Shown: piece after piece, positions 1-9,196 of the stretch
Position numbering within the stretch: position 1 is the first letter of the stretch
How the letters are laid out: every line of letters begins with the position of its first letter
Assembly (NCBI RefSeq): GCF_039539445.1
Contig: NZ_BAABDD010000018.1
Location: forward strand, 1 to 64,000
DNA from: Salinactinospora qingdaonensis
GTDB lineage: Bacteria; Actinomycetota; Actinomycetes; Streptosporangiales; Streptosporangiaceae
DNA: 64,000 nt
Reading direction: 5' to 3'
Position numbers and translations under genes: made by a program
Notes under the pieces: generated by a model
What the model was told of the DNA's origin: nothing
The model's input: the letters and a program-made list of their open reading frames with translations, nothing else
The model's database searches: none

Positions 1-1129
1 CCAGCAGCGGGGCCAGCCGTCTACGGATGCCCACGTTGGCGCGCATCCGCGGGTCCTTGGCGTACTCGGCGTACATGTAGTCCCGCTCCTCATCGGTGAC
101 CATCTCCAACGTCAACTCGTCGTGGTTACGCAGGAAAATGCCCCACTGCGCCCCAGAGGGGATGCTGGGAGTCTGGGCCAGGATCTCGGTGATCGGGAAC
201 CGGCTCTCTCTGCGTACTGCCATGAAGAGACGCGGCATGAGCGGAAAATGGAAGGCCATGTGGCACTCGTCGCCGCCGGTGGTGGGATCTCCGAAGTACT
301 CCACCGCATGAGCCGGCCACTGGTTGGCCTCGGCCAGTAGAAGGCGGCCGGGGTACTCGTCGTCGACGATCTTACGAATCCGCTTGAGGAACTCGTGGGT
401 CTCTTTGAGGTTTTCGCAACTGGTGCCCTCGCGCTCGTAGAGGTAGGGCACCGCGTCCATGCGGAAACCGTCGATGCCCAGGTCCAGCCAGAACCGCAGC
501 ACATCCAGCATGGCGTCCTGTACCCGCGGGTTCTCATAGTTGAGGTCGGGTTGGTGGGAGAAGAAGCGGTGCCAGTAGTACTGGCCGCGCACCTCGTCGT
601 AGGCCCAGTTGGAGTGCTCGGTGTCGACGAAGATCACTCGGGCGTCGGAGTAGCGGTTCGTGGTGTCGGACCACACGTAGAAGTCGCCATAGGGGCCGTC
701 GGGGTTCTCGCGGGATTCGATGAACCATGGGTGTTGGTCGCTCGTGTGGTTCATGACCAGGTCGATGATGATCCGAATGCCACGCGCATGGGCGGCGTCG
801 ATGAGTTCGACGAAGTCTTCGATGGTGCCGAATTCAGAGAGGAGCTCCCGATAGTCGCTGATGTCGTAACCGCCGTCGCGCAGTGGGGAGGAGTAGAAGG
901 GGGGAAGCCATAAGCAGTCGACCCCCAGCCATTCCAGATAGTCCAGCTTGTTGATCAATCCCTGGATGTCTCCGGAACCGTCGTCGTTACTGTCGTAAAA
1001 GGCACGGACCAGGACCTCGTAGAAGATCGCATATTTGAACCACTCGGGCTCCACCCCCACCGGGCGAGCATCGGGGAAGTCGGCCGCTTGAGGCTCGACG
1101 ATATTTCCGCTGGTGACACGGGTACTCAA
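1..1129 (-). CDS. treS: Trehalose synthase TreS (partial, 3' end outside window)
   Basis: GH13 enzyme interconverting maltose and trehalose, normally cytoplasmic and functionally paired with GlgE in the glycogen-trehalose pathway. The visible 376 codons carry the (beta/alpha)8 barrel: an early 'VDCLWLPPFY' strand, 'DLVMNHTS', the nucleophile in 'GFRMDAV' (D225) and the acid/base in 'LLLAEANQW' (E267). This spacing agrees with characterised TreS enzymes. I chose the TTG at 1129-1127 because it gives a four-base overlap with the glgE stop, a typical coupled arrangement. The remainder, including any maltokinase region, lies beyond position 1, so whether this is TreS alone or a TreS-Pep2 fusion cannot be seen. 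Confidence 0.92.
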   Translation of the reverse strand, partial: MSTRVTSGNIVEPQAADFPDARPVGVEPEWFKYAIFYEVLVRAFYDSNDDGSGDIQGLINKLDYLEWLGVDCLWLPPFYSSPLRDGGYDISDYRELLSEFGTIEDFVELIDAAHARGIRIIIDLVMNHTSDQHPWFIESRENPDGPYGDFYVWSDTTNRYSDARVIFVDTEHSNWAYDEVRGQYYWHRFFSHQPDLNYENPRVQDAMLDVLRFWLDLGIDGFRMDAVPYLYEREGTSCENLKETHEFLKRIRKIVDDEYPGRLLLAEANQWPAHAVEYFGDPTTGGDECHMAFHFPLMPRLFMAVRRESRFPITEILAQTPSIPSGAQWGIFLRNHDELTLEMVTDEERDYMYAEYAKDPRMRANVGIRRRLAPLL

Positions 1130-3096
1130 TGCGACCTCCACGCGAAGACGCGCGCGACCGACCGCTTGGGGTCGATCGTGACCGTGCTGGTGGCTGACAG
1201 TTCGACCACGCCCCCATAGATCTCGTCGAGCGCTGTGACCTGGGCACCGTCGTCCAGGCCGAGTGCGGCGGTGTCCAGCCGCACCTCCGCTTCTCGGGGA
1301 CTGATCGGGGCCAGATCAACGACGCACAGCACGTGGTCCCCGGTGCCGGGATCGGTCTTGGAGTAGGCGATGAGCGCCTCGTCGGTTACGTCGTGGAAAC
1401 GCAGAGTGCGCAGGTTGCGCAGCGCCGGATGGGCACGACGGAGCCGGTTGAGCTCGGTGATCCACGGCTGGAGGGACTCTCCCCGGCGTAGGGCTCCGGA
1501 GTAGTCTCGGGGACGCAATTCGTACTTTTCGGAGTCGAGATATTCTTCGCTTCCTGGACGCAGGGGCTGCCGCTCAAACAGTTCAAAGCCGGAGTAGACC
1601 CCCCATGTAGGTGAGAGGGTTGCCGCTAGGGCAGCACGCACCGCGAACATGTGCGGCCCGCCTTCCTGTAGGACGCGGTGCAGGATGTCGGGAGTGTTGA
1701 CAAAGAGGTTGGGGCGCAGCCAGTCCGCTGAATCGACAAGTTCCGTGAGGTACTCGGTGAGTTCCCGTTTGGTGGTGCGCCAGGTGAAGTAGGTGTAGGA
1801 CTGGGTAAAGCCGAGTTTGGCCAGGCCGTTGAGGATGGCTGGCCGGGTGAACGCTTCGGCCAGGAAGAGCACTTCGGGATAGGTCTCCTTGACCTGCCAG
1901 ATGAGCCGGTGCCAGAAGTCGGGGGGCTTGGTGTGGGGGTTATCCACCCGGAAGATCCGCACCCCGTGCTCGATCCAGAAAGTGACAACCCGCAGGATCT
2001 CGGCGTAGAGCCCTTCTGGGTCGTTGTCGAAGTTGAGCGGATAGATGTCTTCGTAGGTCTTCGGCGGGTTCTCAGCGAAGGCGATGCTGCCGTCGGGCCG
2101 CGTGGTGAACCATTCTGGGTGATGCCGTACCCAGGGGTGATCGGGAGCGCATTGCAGGGCGAGATCGAGAGCGACCTCCATATCGAGGCGGCGAACCTCA
2201 GTGACGAAGGCGTCAAAGTCGGTGATATCGCCCAACTCGGGGTGGACAGCGTCATGGCCGCCCTCGCTGGAACCAATGGCCCAAGGCGAGCCGACATCGT
2301 TAGGTTCGGCGGTCAGCGCATTGTTGCGGCCCTTGCGGTTGACCGTACCGATGGGGTGGATCGGGGGCAGGTAGACCACGTCGAATCCCATGTCGGCGAT
2401 CCGCCCCAACTCCCGCTCCGCTGTGGCGAATGTTCCGTGGACGGCCCGGCCGTGCTCGTCCCGTCCCCCCGTCGAACGAGGGAAGAACTCGTACCACGAT
2501 CCGAACAGTGCGCGCGGCCGGTCGACCCAGATCCGGTGGGGATTGCTTGAGACCACCAGCTCGCGCGGTGGAGCAGCGGCAACGACTCGGGCAACCTCCG
2601 CACCGAGGGCTGGCTTCACCCGCTCAGACAGGGGCAGGTTGGTGTCACGCAGCGCAGCGGCTGCCCGTCGCAGCAGGTCGCGATCGTCACGGCTGCTGGA
2701 TCGATCGGCCTGCCTGTCGATGAGCAATGCGCCGCTTTCGAGATCGTTGGCGAGGGCAGGCGCATCGACACTTACGGCGAGCTTGGCTGTGACCGAGGTC
2801 CGCCAACTGGTCCACGGATCACTCCAAGCCCTGATCCGAAACTCCCACATTCCCGGTTCGTCAGGAGTTACGACAGCCCGCCAGCGGTCGGTTCCGACGT
2901 CGGCCAGTTCCATTGGCACAGCACTGCGAGGGGCACGGGACCGATCTGCCAATTCCACCTCTGCGGCCAGCGCCTCGTGGCCTTCGCGCCATATCGTCGC
3001 GTGAACGGGAACTTGTTCTCCCACTACGGCCTTGGCCGGATATCGTCCTCCACTGACCAGGGGGGAGATGTCGTCGATCATCAAGCGTCCACTCAT
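1126..3096 (-). CDS. glgE: GlgE maltosyltransferase (alpha-1,4-glucan:maltose-1-phosphate)
   Basis: Transfers maltosyl units from maltose-1-phosphate to the non-reducing end of alpha-1,4-glucan. The 656-residue length is normal for the family. An N-terminal beta-sandwich domain (about 1-190) precedes the GH13_3 barrel. The nucleophile is D385 in 'FRVDNPHTKPP' and the acid/base E414 in 'FLAEAFTRP', 29 residues apart as in characterised GlgE. I use the ATG at 3096 because AGGTGG stands just upstream and the product begins at the family N-terminus 'MSGRLMID'. The frame stays open further upstream to 3342, but that part resembles nothing. It is the first gene of a leftward operon with treS, coupled by a four-base overlap. 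TreS makes maltose, maltokinase makes the phosphate, and GlgE polymerises it. Confidence 0.96.
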   Translation of the reverse strand: MSGRLMIDDISPLVSGGRYPAKAVVGEQVPVHATIWREGHEALAAEVELADRSRAPRSAVPMELADVGTDRWRAVVTPDEPGMWEFRIRAWSDPWTSWRTSVTAKLAVSVDAPALANDLESGALLIDRQADRSSSRDDRDLLRRAAAALRDTNLPLSERVKPALGAEVARVVAAAPPRELVVSSNPHRIWVDRPRALFGSWYEFFPRSTGGRDEHGRAVHGTFATAERELGRIADMGFDVVYLPPIHPIGTVNRKGRNNALTAEPNDVGSPWAIGSSEGGHDAVHPELGDITDFDAFVTEVRRLDMEVALDLALQCAPDHPWVRHHPEWFTTRPDGSIAFAENPPKTYEDIYPLNFDNDPEGLYAEILRVVTFWIEHGVRIFRVDNPHTKPPDFWHRLIWQVKETYPEVLFLAEAFTRPAILNGLAKLGFTQSYTYFTWRTTKRELTEYLTELVDSADWLRPNLFVNTPDILHRVLQEGGPHMFAVRAALAATLSPTWGVYSGFELFERQPLRPGSEEYLDSEKYELRPRDYSGALRRGESLQPWITELNRLRRAHPALRNLRTLRFHDVTDEALIAYSKTDPGTGDHVLCVVDLAPISPREAEVRLDTAALGLDDGAQVTALDEIYGGVVELSATSTVTIDPKRSVARVFAWRSH

Positions 3097-3383
3097 GGAC
3101 CCACCTTTTCGCACGCCTTTTCCTTGCTCACCGTGTGGATTTTTCCAACCCAAGGGAAAAATCTGTCTTCCACGAACACGGGACTCCTGCGACGAGAGAC
3201 ATTGATGACTGGCCTCAACAGGAAAAATGCTGCGCACACCACCCAGGAAACGGTTTTTTGACCAATTCCGCATCCACTGCGACAGCTCGCACGGGAGGAA
3301 GACACACAAGAGCAGCACTTCACACTTCAAGACCGCCCCCATAATCAGCAGAATTCAACTCAAGGACAAGTGCCTGAAACGAA

Positions 3384-3412
3384 TCGATCGATAAGCAACA
3401 TTGATCGATCGA
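3384..3412. repeat. Inverted repeat TCGATCGAT-N11-ATCGATCGA, possible operator
   Basis: Perfect nine-base arms separated by 11 bases, in the divergent glgE / PfpI-operon control region. The arms are themselves rich in the GATC-type palindrome. The position suits a transcription factor binding site acting on one or both operons. The binding protein is unknown. Confidence 0.45.
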
Positions 3413-3593
3413 GCTGCTGTGGGCATCGAACATCAGGTGAGCGAACCGATACGGAGGAAACTGGAACCGCTTCGGTGACACGGAGCACTACGACTAAAGG
3501 GAGTTGGATAAGTAAGCATCGCTCTCAGGCGGGTTCTTGCCAAGGCTTCGGCAGAGCGGGTTGAATCATTTCTAGCCGCCACGAAGCGGCAGC

Positions 3594-3620
3594 CACGAAA
3601 GCAGCGGAACCGCTTTCGTG
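3594..3620 (+). promoter_or_regulatory. Stem-loop upstream of the PfpI-GlgX operon
   Basis: Arms CACGAAAGC and GCTTTCGTG are perfectly complementary around a nine-base loop. The structure ends 40 bases before the first start codon at 3661, so it would lie in the 5' leader or near the promoter. It could be an operator or an RNA hairpin; the sequence does not decide between them. Confidence 0.45.
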
Positions 3621-3660
3621 AATGCACAGGTCACCAATTGATCAGCTCTTGGAGAATTCC

Positions 3661-4488
3661 ATGTCCAAACGAATCCTCATGGTCCTGTCTGAGTACGGCT
3701 ACTGGGGAGAAGAACTTGTCGGTCCCCTGGAAAAATTCGACGCCAGGGGCTACCGCACCACATTCATGACCCCCACTGGCAAGCGTGCCCACGCGCTCCC
3801 GCCGAGCCTGGACCCCGACTACATCGACGCTCCCCTGGGACGCTCGGTCACCACTGCCGACATGGCACGCCGCGCGACCGAATTGGACGAATCCAGCCGG
3901 CTAGACAACCCGCTTAGCCTCATGGAGCTCATTCCCGAGCGCCCGTACTACAGCGCGCTGAACCATCTACGTGAACTAGAGGACTACAACCGTCGACTTG
4001 AAGAGGCGCTGGAAGGCGTCCTCTCCAGCTTCGACGCGCTCGTCATCGTCGGAGGTAGCGGTCCGATCGTGGACCTAGCCAACAACGAGCGACTGCACGA
4101 ATTGATCATGGCCTTCATCGCCGCGGATAAACCGATCCTGGGCGAGTGCTATGGGGTCGCCCCTCTTGCCTTCGCTCGGGACCTGGAGACCCGCGCCAGC
4201 CTGCTGTGGGGCAAGCATGTGACTGGTCACCCGAAGGAGTACGACTACAAGGACGGGACCGGTTTCCTCGGCGTGGACTTCAACATGGGCCCGCCTCCGT
4301 ACCCGCTGGAGTACATCCTGCGCGACGCCGTAGGCCCCGATGGCGGATTCCACGGCAATGTCGGCAAGGAGCTTTCGGTCATCGTCGACTATCCGTTCGT
4401 AACCGCCAGGTCCACCCCTGACTCGACCCTCTCCGGCGAGCTGCTCATCGAGGTGTTGGAGAACGGCCTACGCCGCTATGGCTGGTGA
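3661..4488 (+). CDS. DJ-1/PfpI (class I glutamine amidotransferase-like) protein
   Basis: 275 residues with the flavodoxin-like DJ-1/PfpI fold. An N-terminal 'KRILMVLSEYGYWGEEL' strand-helix is followed by 'FDALVIVGGSG' and a nucleophile-elbow cysteine, C163, in 'GECYGVAPL'. Relatives include Hsp31-type glyoxalases/deglycases and stress proteins. The length and the insert at about 60-110 are closer to Hsp31-like members than to short PfpI proteases. The ATG at 3661 is preceded by TTGGAG; an upstream in-frame start at 3622 lacks family similarity. It is the first gene of the seven-gene operon. A role on reactive alpha-dicarbonyls or glycated products is inference from the family and from the sugar-enzyme neighbours. 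Confidence 0.85.
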   Translation: MSKRILMVLSEYGYWGEELVGPLEKFDARGYRTTFMTPTGKRAHALPPSLDPDYIDAPLGRSVTTADMARRATELDESSRLDNPLSLMELIPERPYYSALNHLRELEDYNRRLEEALEGVLSSFDALVIVGGSGPIVDLANNERLHELIMAFIAADKPILGECYGVAPLAFARDLETRASLLWGKHVTGHPKEYDYKDGTGFLGVDFNMGPPPYPLEYILRDAVGPDGGFHGNVGKELSVIVDYPFVTARSTPDSTLSGELLIEVLENGLRRYGW

Positions 4489-4513
4489 CCGGCCCGTCTG
4501 GTTAGGAGGACAT

Positions 4514-6136
4514 ATGCGAGCCAGGCCAGGCAAAGCCGCTCTCTACGAGCAGCTCACCGCCGACGGCATCACCCACATGTTCGGCAACCCCGGTACCGTC
4601 GAGCAGGGATTTATCGACCTTGTCGACAACTCCCCGCTGGACTACGTGCTCACCCTGCACGAAAGCGTGGCCGTGGGTATGGCGGATGGCTATGCCCGCT
4701 CCACACAGCAACCCGGCTTGGTCCAACTGCACAGTGGGGTTGGACTGGGCAACGGCATCGGGATGCTCTACCAGGCCAAGCGTGGAGGCTCACCCCTGGT
4801 GGTCCTGGTCGGCGAGGCCGGGGTCCGCTACGATGCGTTGGACGCCCAGATGGCTGCCGACCTGGTCGGTATGGCCGAACCCGTGACCAAATACGCTACA
4901 CGGGTACTGGACCCTTCCTCAGTGCTGCGGGTCGTGCGGCGAGCTGTCAAGATGGCTATGACGCCGCCCATGGGGCCGGTGCTGGTCGTCCTGCCGGCGG
5001 ACGTACTCGACCAGGTCACCACCGAGCCCGCTATCCCCACCACGATCCCTTCGACTCGGGTAACACCCGAGCCGTCCGTGATCGCAACGGCTGCCGACCT
5101 GCTGCTCAGCGGAGAGCAACCGCTGGTCCTGATGGGAGACGGGGTATCCGTCAGCGGGGCACAGCAGCAATTGACCGCTCTGGCCGAACGGCTCGACGCC
5201 CCGATCTGGGGGGTGAACTCCTCCGAGGTCAACGTCGACACCACGCATCCGCTCTATCGCGGTCAGACGGGGCACATGTTCGGGGCGGTCAGCAGCGGCA
5301 TCGTCTCCGAAAGCGACGCGGTGCTCATCGTGGGAAGCTACGTCTTCCCCGAGGTCTTCCCCGAATTGGGCAACCCTTTCCGCGACGACGCCAAGATCGT
5401 ACATGTCGACCTCGACAGCTATGAGATCGCCAAGAACCTCCCCGTCGACCTGGGGATCGTCGCTGATCCACATCTGACGCTGACAGCTATCTCCCAGGAG
5501 ATCGACCGACGCAGACCCAGCACGACGCCGATCGGGCCCACCGCCTCCCAGATGGAGGCGTCCCACGTCGGGGAGGCGTCCGAACCAGAGAGTGTCCCGG
5601 AGCTGTTCGCCGCACGGCTAGCCCAGCGCGCCCCAGCAGAGCTGGCGGTGTTCGACGAGGCACTGACTGCTTCGGGAACACTCACCCGCTACCTACCGCC
5701 TCGCGTTCCCGGCCGGTACTTCCAAACACGGGGCGGCTCACTGGGCGTCGGAATCCCTGGAGCTTTGGGCATCAAGCTGGCACACCCTGAACTGGAGGTT
5801 ATCGGCTTCACCGGCGACGGCGGCAGTATGTACACCATCCAAGCGCTGTGGACCGCGGCTCGGTATGGAATAGCGGCCAAGCTCGTCGTCTGCAACAACC
5901 GCCGCTACCAGCTTCTCGACGACAACATCGAACAGTACTGGAGCGAGCTGGGGATCACACCACACGTCCATCCCGAGGCTTTCGACCTCTCTCGTCCCGA
6001 CATTGACTTCACCGCGTTGGCGCGCTCCCTGGGCGTCCCCGCGACGCGGGTGGAGAAACCGGAGCAGGTGGACTCCGCTGTGACGGAGCTCCTCTCGCAC
6101 GAGGGGCCTTTCCTGGTCGATCTGATGACCGCCTAA
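4514..6136 (+). CDS. ThDP-dependent enzyme, benzoylformate decarboxylase-like
   Basis: 540 residues with the three-domain ThDP layout (PYR, central, PP). The N-terminus has 'GNPGTVEQGF', matching the BFD substrate loop, and the conserved ThDP-activating glutamate E50 in 'LHES'. The C-terminal half has the metal/diphosphate motif 'GDGGSMYTIQALWTAA' beginning at G434, followed by 'CNN'. This pattern is nearer to benzoylformate decarboxylase than to acetolactate synthase. No FAD-dependence can be judged. The ATG at 4514 has an excellent AGGAGGAC Shine-Dalgarno sequence 26 bases after the previous stop. The expected chemistry is 2-oxoacid decarboxylation or carboligation. The substrate is unknown, and the operon context points to sugar-derived oxo compounds rather than mandelate catabolism. 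Confidence 0.85.
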   Translation: MRARPGKAALYEQLTADGITHMFGNPGTVEQGFIDLVDNSPLDYVLTLHESVAVGMADGYARSTQQPGLVQLHSGVGLGNGIGMLYQAKRGGSPLVVLVGEAGVRYDALDAQMAADLVGMAEPVTKYATRVLDPSSVLRVVRRAVKMAMTPPMGPVLVVLPADVLDQVTTEPAIPTTIPSTRVTPEPSVIATAADLLLSGEQPLVLMGDGVSVSGAQQQLTALAERLDAPIWGVNSSEVNVDTTHPLYRGQTGHMFGAVSSGIVSESDAVLIVGSYVFPEVFPELGNPFRDDAKIVHVDLDSYEIAKNLPVDLGIVADPHLTLTAISQEIDRRRPSTTPIGPTASQMEASHVGEASEPESVPELFAARLAQRAPAELAVFDEALTASGTLTRYLPPRVPGRYFQTRGGSLGVGIPGALGIKLAHPELEVIGFTGDGGSMYTIQALWTAARYGIAAKLVVCNNRRYQLLDDNIEQYWSELGITPHVHPEAFDLSRPDIDFTALARSLGVPATRVEKPEQVDSAVTELLSHEGPFLVDLMTA

Positions 6137-6167
6137 CGATTCTCACCCCCGAAAGGAGCACCTTTCC

Positions 6168-6617
6168 ATGACCATGACCGAGGCCAGCTTGGACGAGCAG
6201 AGCGTACGGCTTCTCGTCAAGGAATGGTACGAGGCGCTGGACCGGCACGACCCCGAAGAGAAACTCATCTCGTTCCTGGCCAGCGATGGCCTGGTGATGA
6301 ACTTTCCCGAAGGAACTCTCCGCGGCATCGACGGTTTCCGCTCCTGGTACCAGGCGGTAACCAACAAGTTCTTCGATGAGATCCACGAGATCACCTCCGT
6401 GGATGTACGTATGCTCTCCCCCGTTCACGCCGAGGTCCGCGTCGTCGTGAACTGGCAGACGAAGGTGTGGAACGCTCCCGCCCCCAACAGCGAGTGGCTC
6501 GGTTTCGACGCCACACAGACCTGGTCAGTGGTCCTACAGGACGGGACGCCCCGTATCCGCACCTACACCGTTGACGATCTCACCCCTATGCCCGGCTCTG
6601 CCGAACTGGACGCCTGA
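6168..6617 (+). CDS. NTF2/SnoaL-like cone-fold protein
   Basis: 149 residues. An N-terminal helix ('VRLLVKEWYEALDRHDPEEKLISFLA') and the later beta-rich half ('VDVRMLSPVHAEVRVVVNWQTKVW', 'TWSVVLQDGTPRIRTYTVDDL') are typical of the NTF2-like superfamily, which includes isomerases, cyclases and binding proteins. GAAAGGAG lies 12 bases before the ATG at 6168. It lies between the ThDP enzyme and the second PfpI gene in the same operon. I cannot assign a catalytic pair or substrate. Confidence 0.75.
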   Translation: MTMTEASLDEQSVRLLVKEWYEALDRHDPEEKLISFLASDGLVMNFPEGTLRGIDGFRSWYQAVTNKFFDEIHEITSVDVRMLSPVHAEVRVVVNWQTKVWNAPAPNSEWLGFDATQTWSVVLQDGTPRIRTYTVDDLTPMPGSAELDA

Positions 6618-6636
6618 CCCCCTTCCCCAAGAAACA

Positions 6637-6688
6637 CCGGCCGGCTCTCAGCCGGCCGGGTGCCGGGGCGGCATGCCGCCCCGGCACC
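6637..6688 (+). repeat. Two back-to-back perfect palindromes inside the operon
   Basis: The first is a stem of ten perfect pairs (CCGGCCGGCT / AGCCGGCCGG) with a three-base loop at 6637-6659. It abuts a perfect 30-base palindrome at 6659-6688 whose arms begin GGTGCCGGGG. There is no U-tract, and the next gene starts 29 bases later. This could be an attenuator, an RNA-stabilising element that sets stoichiometry between upstream and downstream genes, or a protein binding site. Confidence 0.75.
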
Positions 6689-6716
6689 TCCAACCAGGAT
6701 GCGAGGTTTCCAAGTA

Positions 6717-7328
6717 ATGGAGAATTCCGTGATTTCCCTGCCTGGCCCTCTGACCGGAAAGCGGATCGGGGTCCTCGTAGAAGGTGATTTCGTTGAGGAG
6801 GAAATCTCCTACTATCAGCGACGCTTCTCCGAAGAGGGCGCCGAGGTGGTCCTCCTCACCAGGCTATGGGGCCAGCCTTCGCTCACCTTTGCCGGCTATG
6901 AGCAGCGCGCACCACTCACCGTTGACGGTGACCTGGAGGACCTGGGCTACGACGGACTGTCACGGCTTTCAGCGCTGATTGTGCCCTCCGGCATGGTCGC
7001 AGACCGGCTGCGTTACACCGAGGATCTTGACCGCCCCGCCCCGGCGGTGGACCTCATGCGTCGCGCCTTCCGCATACCGCGATTGGTGAAGGCGTTCTCC
7101 TGCCACGGCCTGATGCTGCTCTCCACTGCGCCGGAACTGATCCGCGGCCGGCCGGTCACTTGCCACAACAACCTGGTCGGCGACGTCAGCAACATGGGTG
7201 CCCACTATCGGGACCAGGACGTAGTCGTCGACTCCGACCTGGTCACCACCCGTACTGCCGGCCACTGCCACCTCATGGCACGAACTGTGATCGATACGCT
7301 CAAGGCATCTGAGCAGGTGGCGGCATGA
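6717..7328 (+). CDS. DJ-1/PfpI family protein (second copy in operon)
   Basis: 203 residues with the classic DJ-1/PfpI pattern: 'GKRIGVLVEGDFVEEEISYYQRRFSEEGAEVVLLTRLWG' at the N-terminus, 'LSALIVPSGMVADRLRY' in the middle, and the catalytic-elbow cysteine C129 in 'FSCHGLMLL'. A Cys-His pair is typical of intracellular peptidase/YhbO-type members. I chose the ATG at 6717, with GAGG 11 bases upstream; an upstream frame extension runs through the palindrome and is unlikely to be translated. It shares little sequence with the first copy (3661-4488), so a recent duplication is unlikely. Its stop overlaps the start of the epimerase gene by four bases. Confidence 0.83.
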   Translation: MENSVISLPGPLTGKRIGVLVEGDFVEEEISYYQRRFSEEGAEVVLLTRLWGQPSLTFAGYEQRAPLTVDGDLEDLGYDGLSRLSALIVPSGMVADRLRYTEDLDRPAPAVDLMRRAFRIPRLVKAFSCHGLMLLSTAPELIRGRPVTCHNNLVGDVSNMGAHYRDQDVVVDSDLVTTRTAGHCHLMARTVIDTLKASEQVAA

Positions 7329-9196
7329 CCGGAACACCCACTAATCCCAAAGCCGATGGAAGACGCGCGGCGCCGGATGCTCTGGACTTCACCTTTTCCG
7401 ATGCAGCCGCCGGCTATGTGCTGGAGCGCGTCGGCAACCAGGTGCGGCTGCGGACCTTCGACGACCGTGTCCTCACCCTCCGCCTAACCGACACCACGTC
7501 GGGACAGCTCCTGCGCAACCTTAGCGATCCCTACAACGACGTCACCGGACGACTGTACGATCTACTCGTCCCGGGAGCACTGATCTTCAGCTATGGCCCC
7601 GTCTACCCGGAGGCGGAAGGACTGCGCTACCAGGCGAGCCGACTGGTTTTCGTCAGCGAGTCCCCTTCATCGCCTCCCTACGAAGAACCCGGCTGGTGGG
7701 TAGATCAGCTCTATGCCCTAGCCCGCTTCTACCGCAGGTCACAGTTTGGCACCGCACCGGCGGACTTCGGGAAGTACCGCACCGAGATCGGCGGCAGCGG
7801 AGAGAAGACTCAGCGTCATGTGCAGGAGACCGACACAATCTCCCGGATGGTTTACGGCATGGCGACCGCCTACATGCTGACAGGGGATGAGGACTTTCTA
7901 GAGGTCGCCGAACGCGGCTCGCGCTACCTCCACGACCATATGCGTTTCGCCGACCCCACCGAAGAGGTTGTCTACTGGTACCACGGGATCGACGTCTCCG
8001 GTACACACGAGCACAAACTGTTCGCCTCGGAGTTCGGCGACGACTACCGTGCCATCCCCGCCTATGAGCAGATCTATGCACTCGTCGGCCTCACCCAGAC
8101 CTACCGGCTCACCGGCGACCCTCAGATCAAGGCCGACGTTGAGGGCACAGTACGCCTCTTCGAACGCTTCTTCGCCGACCCCAAGCTCGGAGGCTACTAC
8201 TCCCACATCGATCCGGTCACGCTCTCACCACACCACGACTATCTGGGCCCCAACCGGTCGCGCAAAAACTGGAACTCCGTGGGGGATCACGCTCCCGCCT
8301 ACCTGTTCAACCTCTACCTGGCCACTGGCGAGGAGCGCTACCGGCGGATGCTGGAACACACCTTCGACATGATCGTCGCGCATATGCCCGATCGAAGCCC
8401 TGAGGCTAGCCCGTTCGTTTACGAGCGCTTCCACGGCGACTGGACCCCCGATCGCTCATGGGGATGGCAACAGGACCGTGCGGTCGTTGGGCACAACCTG
8501 AAGATCGCTTGGAACCTGACGCGGATGAACGCCCTGACCCCTAAAAACGAATACCGGGCGCTGGCCGAGCGCATCGCAGACACAATGCCCGCTCACGGTC
8601 GGGACCCACAGCGGGGCGGCTGGTACGACCTAATGCAGCGCGTCGCAACCGACGGACGGCACGACTTTGTCTGGCACGACCGCAAGACCTGGTGGCAGCA
8701 GGAGCAAGCCATCCTCGCCTATCTCATCTTGGCCGGCCAAACCGGCAACTCCGACTATCACAAGCAGGCACGCGAGTCTGCGGCCTTCTACAACGCATTC
8801 TTCCTCGACCACGACGAGGGAGGAGTTTACTTCACGGTGCTCGCCGAAGGACTGCCCTACCTCATCGGCGACGAGCGGCTCAAGGGCAGTCACGCGATGA
8901 GCATGTACCACAAGGCGGAGCTGTGCTACCTCGCCGAGGTTTACACCAGGCTCCTGCTGCGTGCCGAACCGATGGACCTGTGGTTTCGCCCCAGAAGCGA
9001 CGCCACGTTTCCCGACCAGACGCTGCGCGTTGCCCCCGACGTACTGCCGAGGGGACGGGTAGCGCTGGACCAGGTGACTATTGACGGCAGCCGTTACACC
9101 GACTTTGACGCGGAGTCGCTGAGCATACGTCTCCCCCATAGTGACAACCCCATGACGGTACGCGCCCGACTACGTCCATCGGAGACCCGACGATGA
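7325..9196 (+). CDS. AGE/cellobiose-2-epimerase family protein with N-terminal extension
   Basis: 623 residues. The (alpha/alpha)6 barrel from about residue 115 carries signatures of sugar 2-epimerases: 'VGHNLKIAWNL' (H390) and 'KTWWQQEQAILAYL' (W456 onward), where catalytic histidines and substrate-stacking tryptophans lie. The usual length is near 400, so about 115 N-terminal and about 70 C-terminal residues are extra. They look beta-rich, for example 'VRLRTFDDRVLTLRLTDT'. It overlaps the preceding pfpI-like stop and the following glgX start by four bases each, so translation is probably coupled. Epimerising the reducing end of malto-oligosaccharides or glucose released by the neighbouring debranching enzyme is inference. 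Confidence 0.82.
   Translation: MTGTPTNPKADGRRAAPDALDFTFSDAAAGYVLERVGNQVRLRTFDDRVLTLRLTDTTSGQLLRNLSDPYNDVTGRLYDLLVPGALIFSYGPVYPEAEGLRYQASRLVFVSESPSSPPYEEPGWWVDQLYALARFYRRSQFGTAPADFGKYRTEIGGSGEKTQRHVQETDTISRMVYGMATAYMLTGDEDFLEVAERGSRYLHDHMRFADPTEEVVYWYHGIDVSGTHEHKLFASEFGDDYRAIPAYEQIYALVGLTQTYRLTGDPQIKADVEGTVRLFERFFADPKLGGYYSHIDPVTLSPHHDYLGPNRSRKNWNSVGDHAPAYLFNLYLATGEERYRRMLEHTFDMIVAHMPDRSPEASPFVYERFHGDWTPDRSWGWQQDRAVVGHNLKIAWNLTRMNALTPKNEYRALAERIADTMPAHGRDPQRGGWYDLMQRVATDGRHDFVWHDRKTWWQQEQAILAYLILAGQTGNSDYHKQARESAAFYNAFFLDHDEGGVYFTVLAEGLPYLIGDERLKGSHAMSMYHKAELCYLAEVYTRLLLRAEPMDLWFRPRSDATFPDQTLRVAPDVLPRGRVALDQVTIDGSRYTDFDAESLSIRLPHSDNPMTVRARLRPSETRR

Larger units (their letters stand above)
3097..3660. 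promoter_or_regulatory. Divergent control region between glgE and the PfpI-GlgX operon
   Basis: A 564-base gap between two outward-facing operons, with no convincing gene. It contains two clear symmetric sequences described separately (3384-3412 and 3594-3620). It is less GC-rich than the flanking genes, which suits promoters for both operons. No individual -35/-10 pair stands out enough to assign. Confidence 0.55.

Noticed and set aside
3097..3342. 5' extension of glgE by 82 codons
   Set aside because: The extension has no similarity to GlgE N-termini, and a good ribosome site precedes the ATG at 3096.
4514..6136. Assignment of the ThDP enzyme as acetolactate synthase or as a mandelate-pathway enzyme
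   Set aside because: Motifs fit the BFD group better than AHAS, there is no ilvN-like subunit, and no mandelate genes are nearby; kept as BFD-like with unknown substrate.
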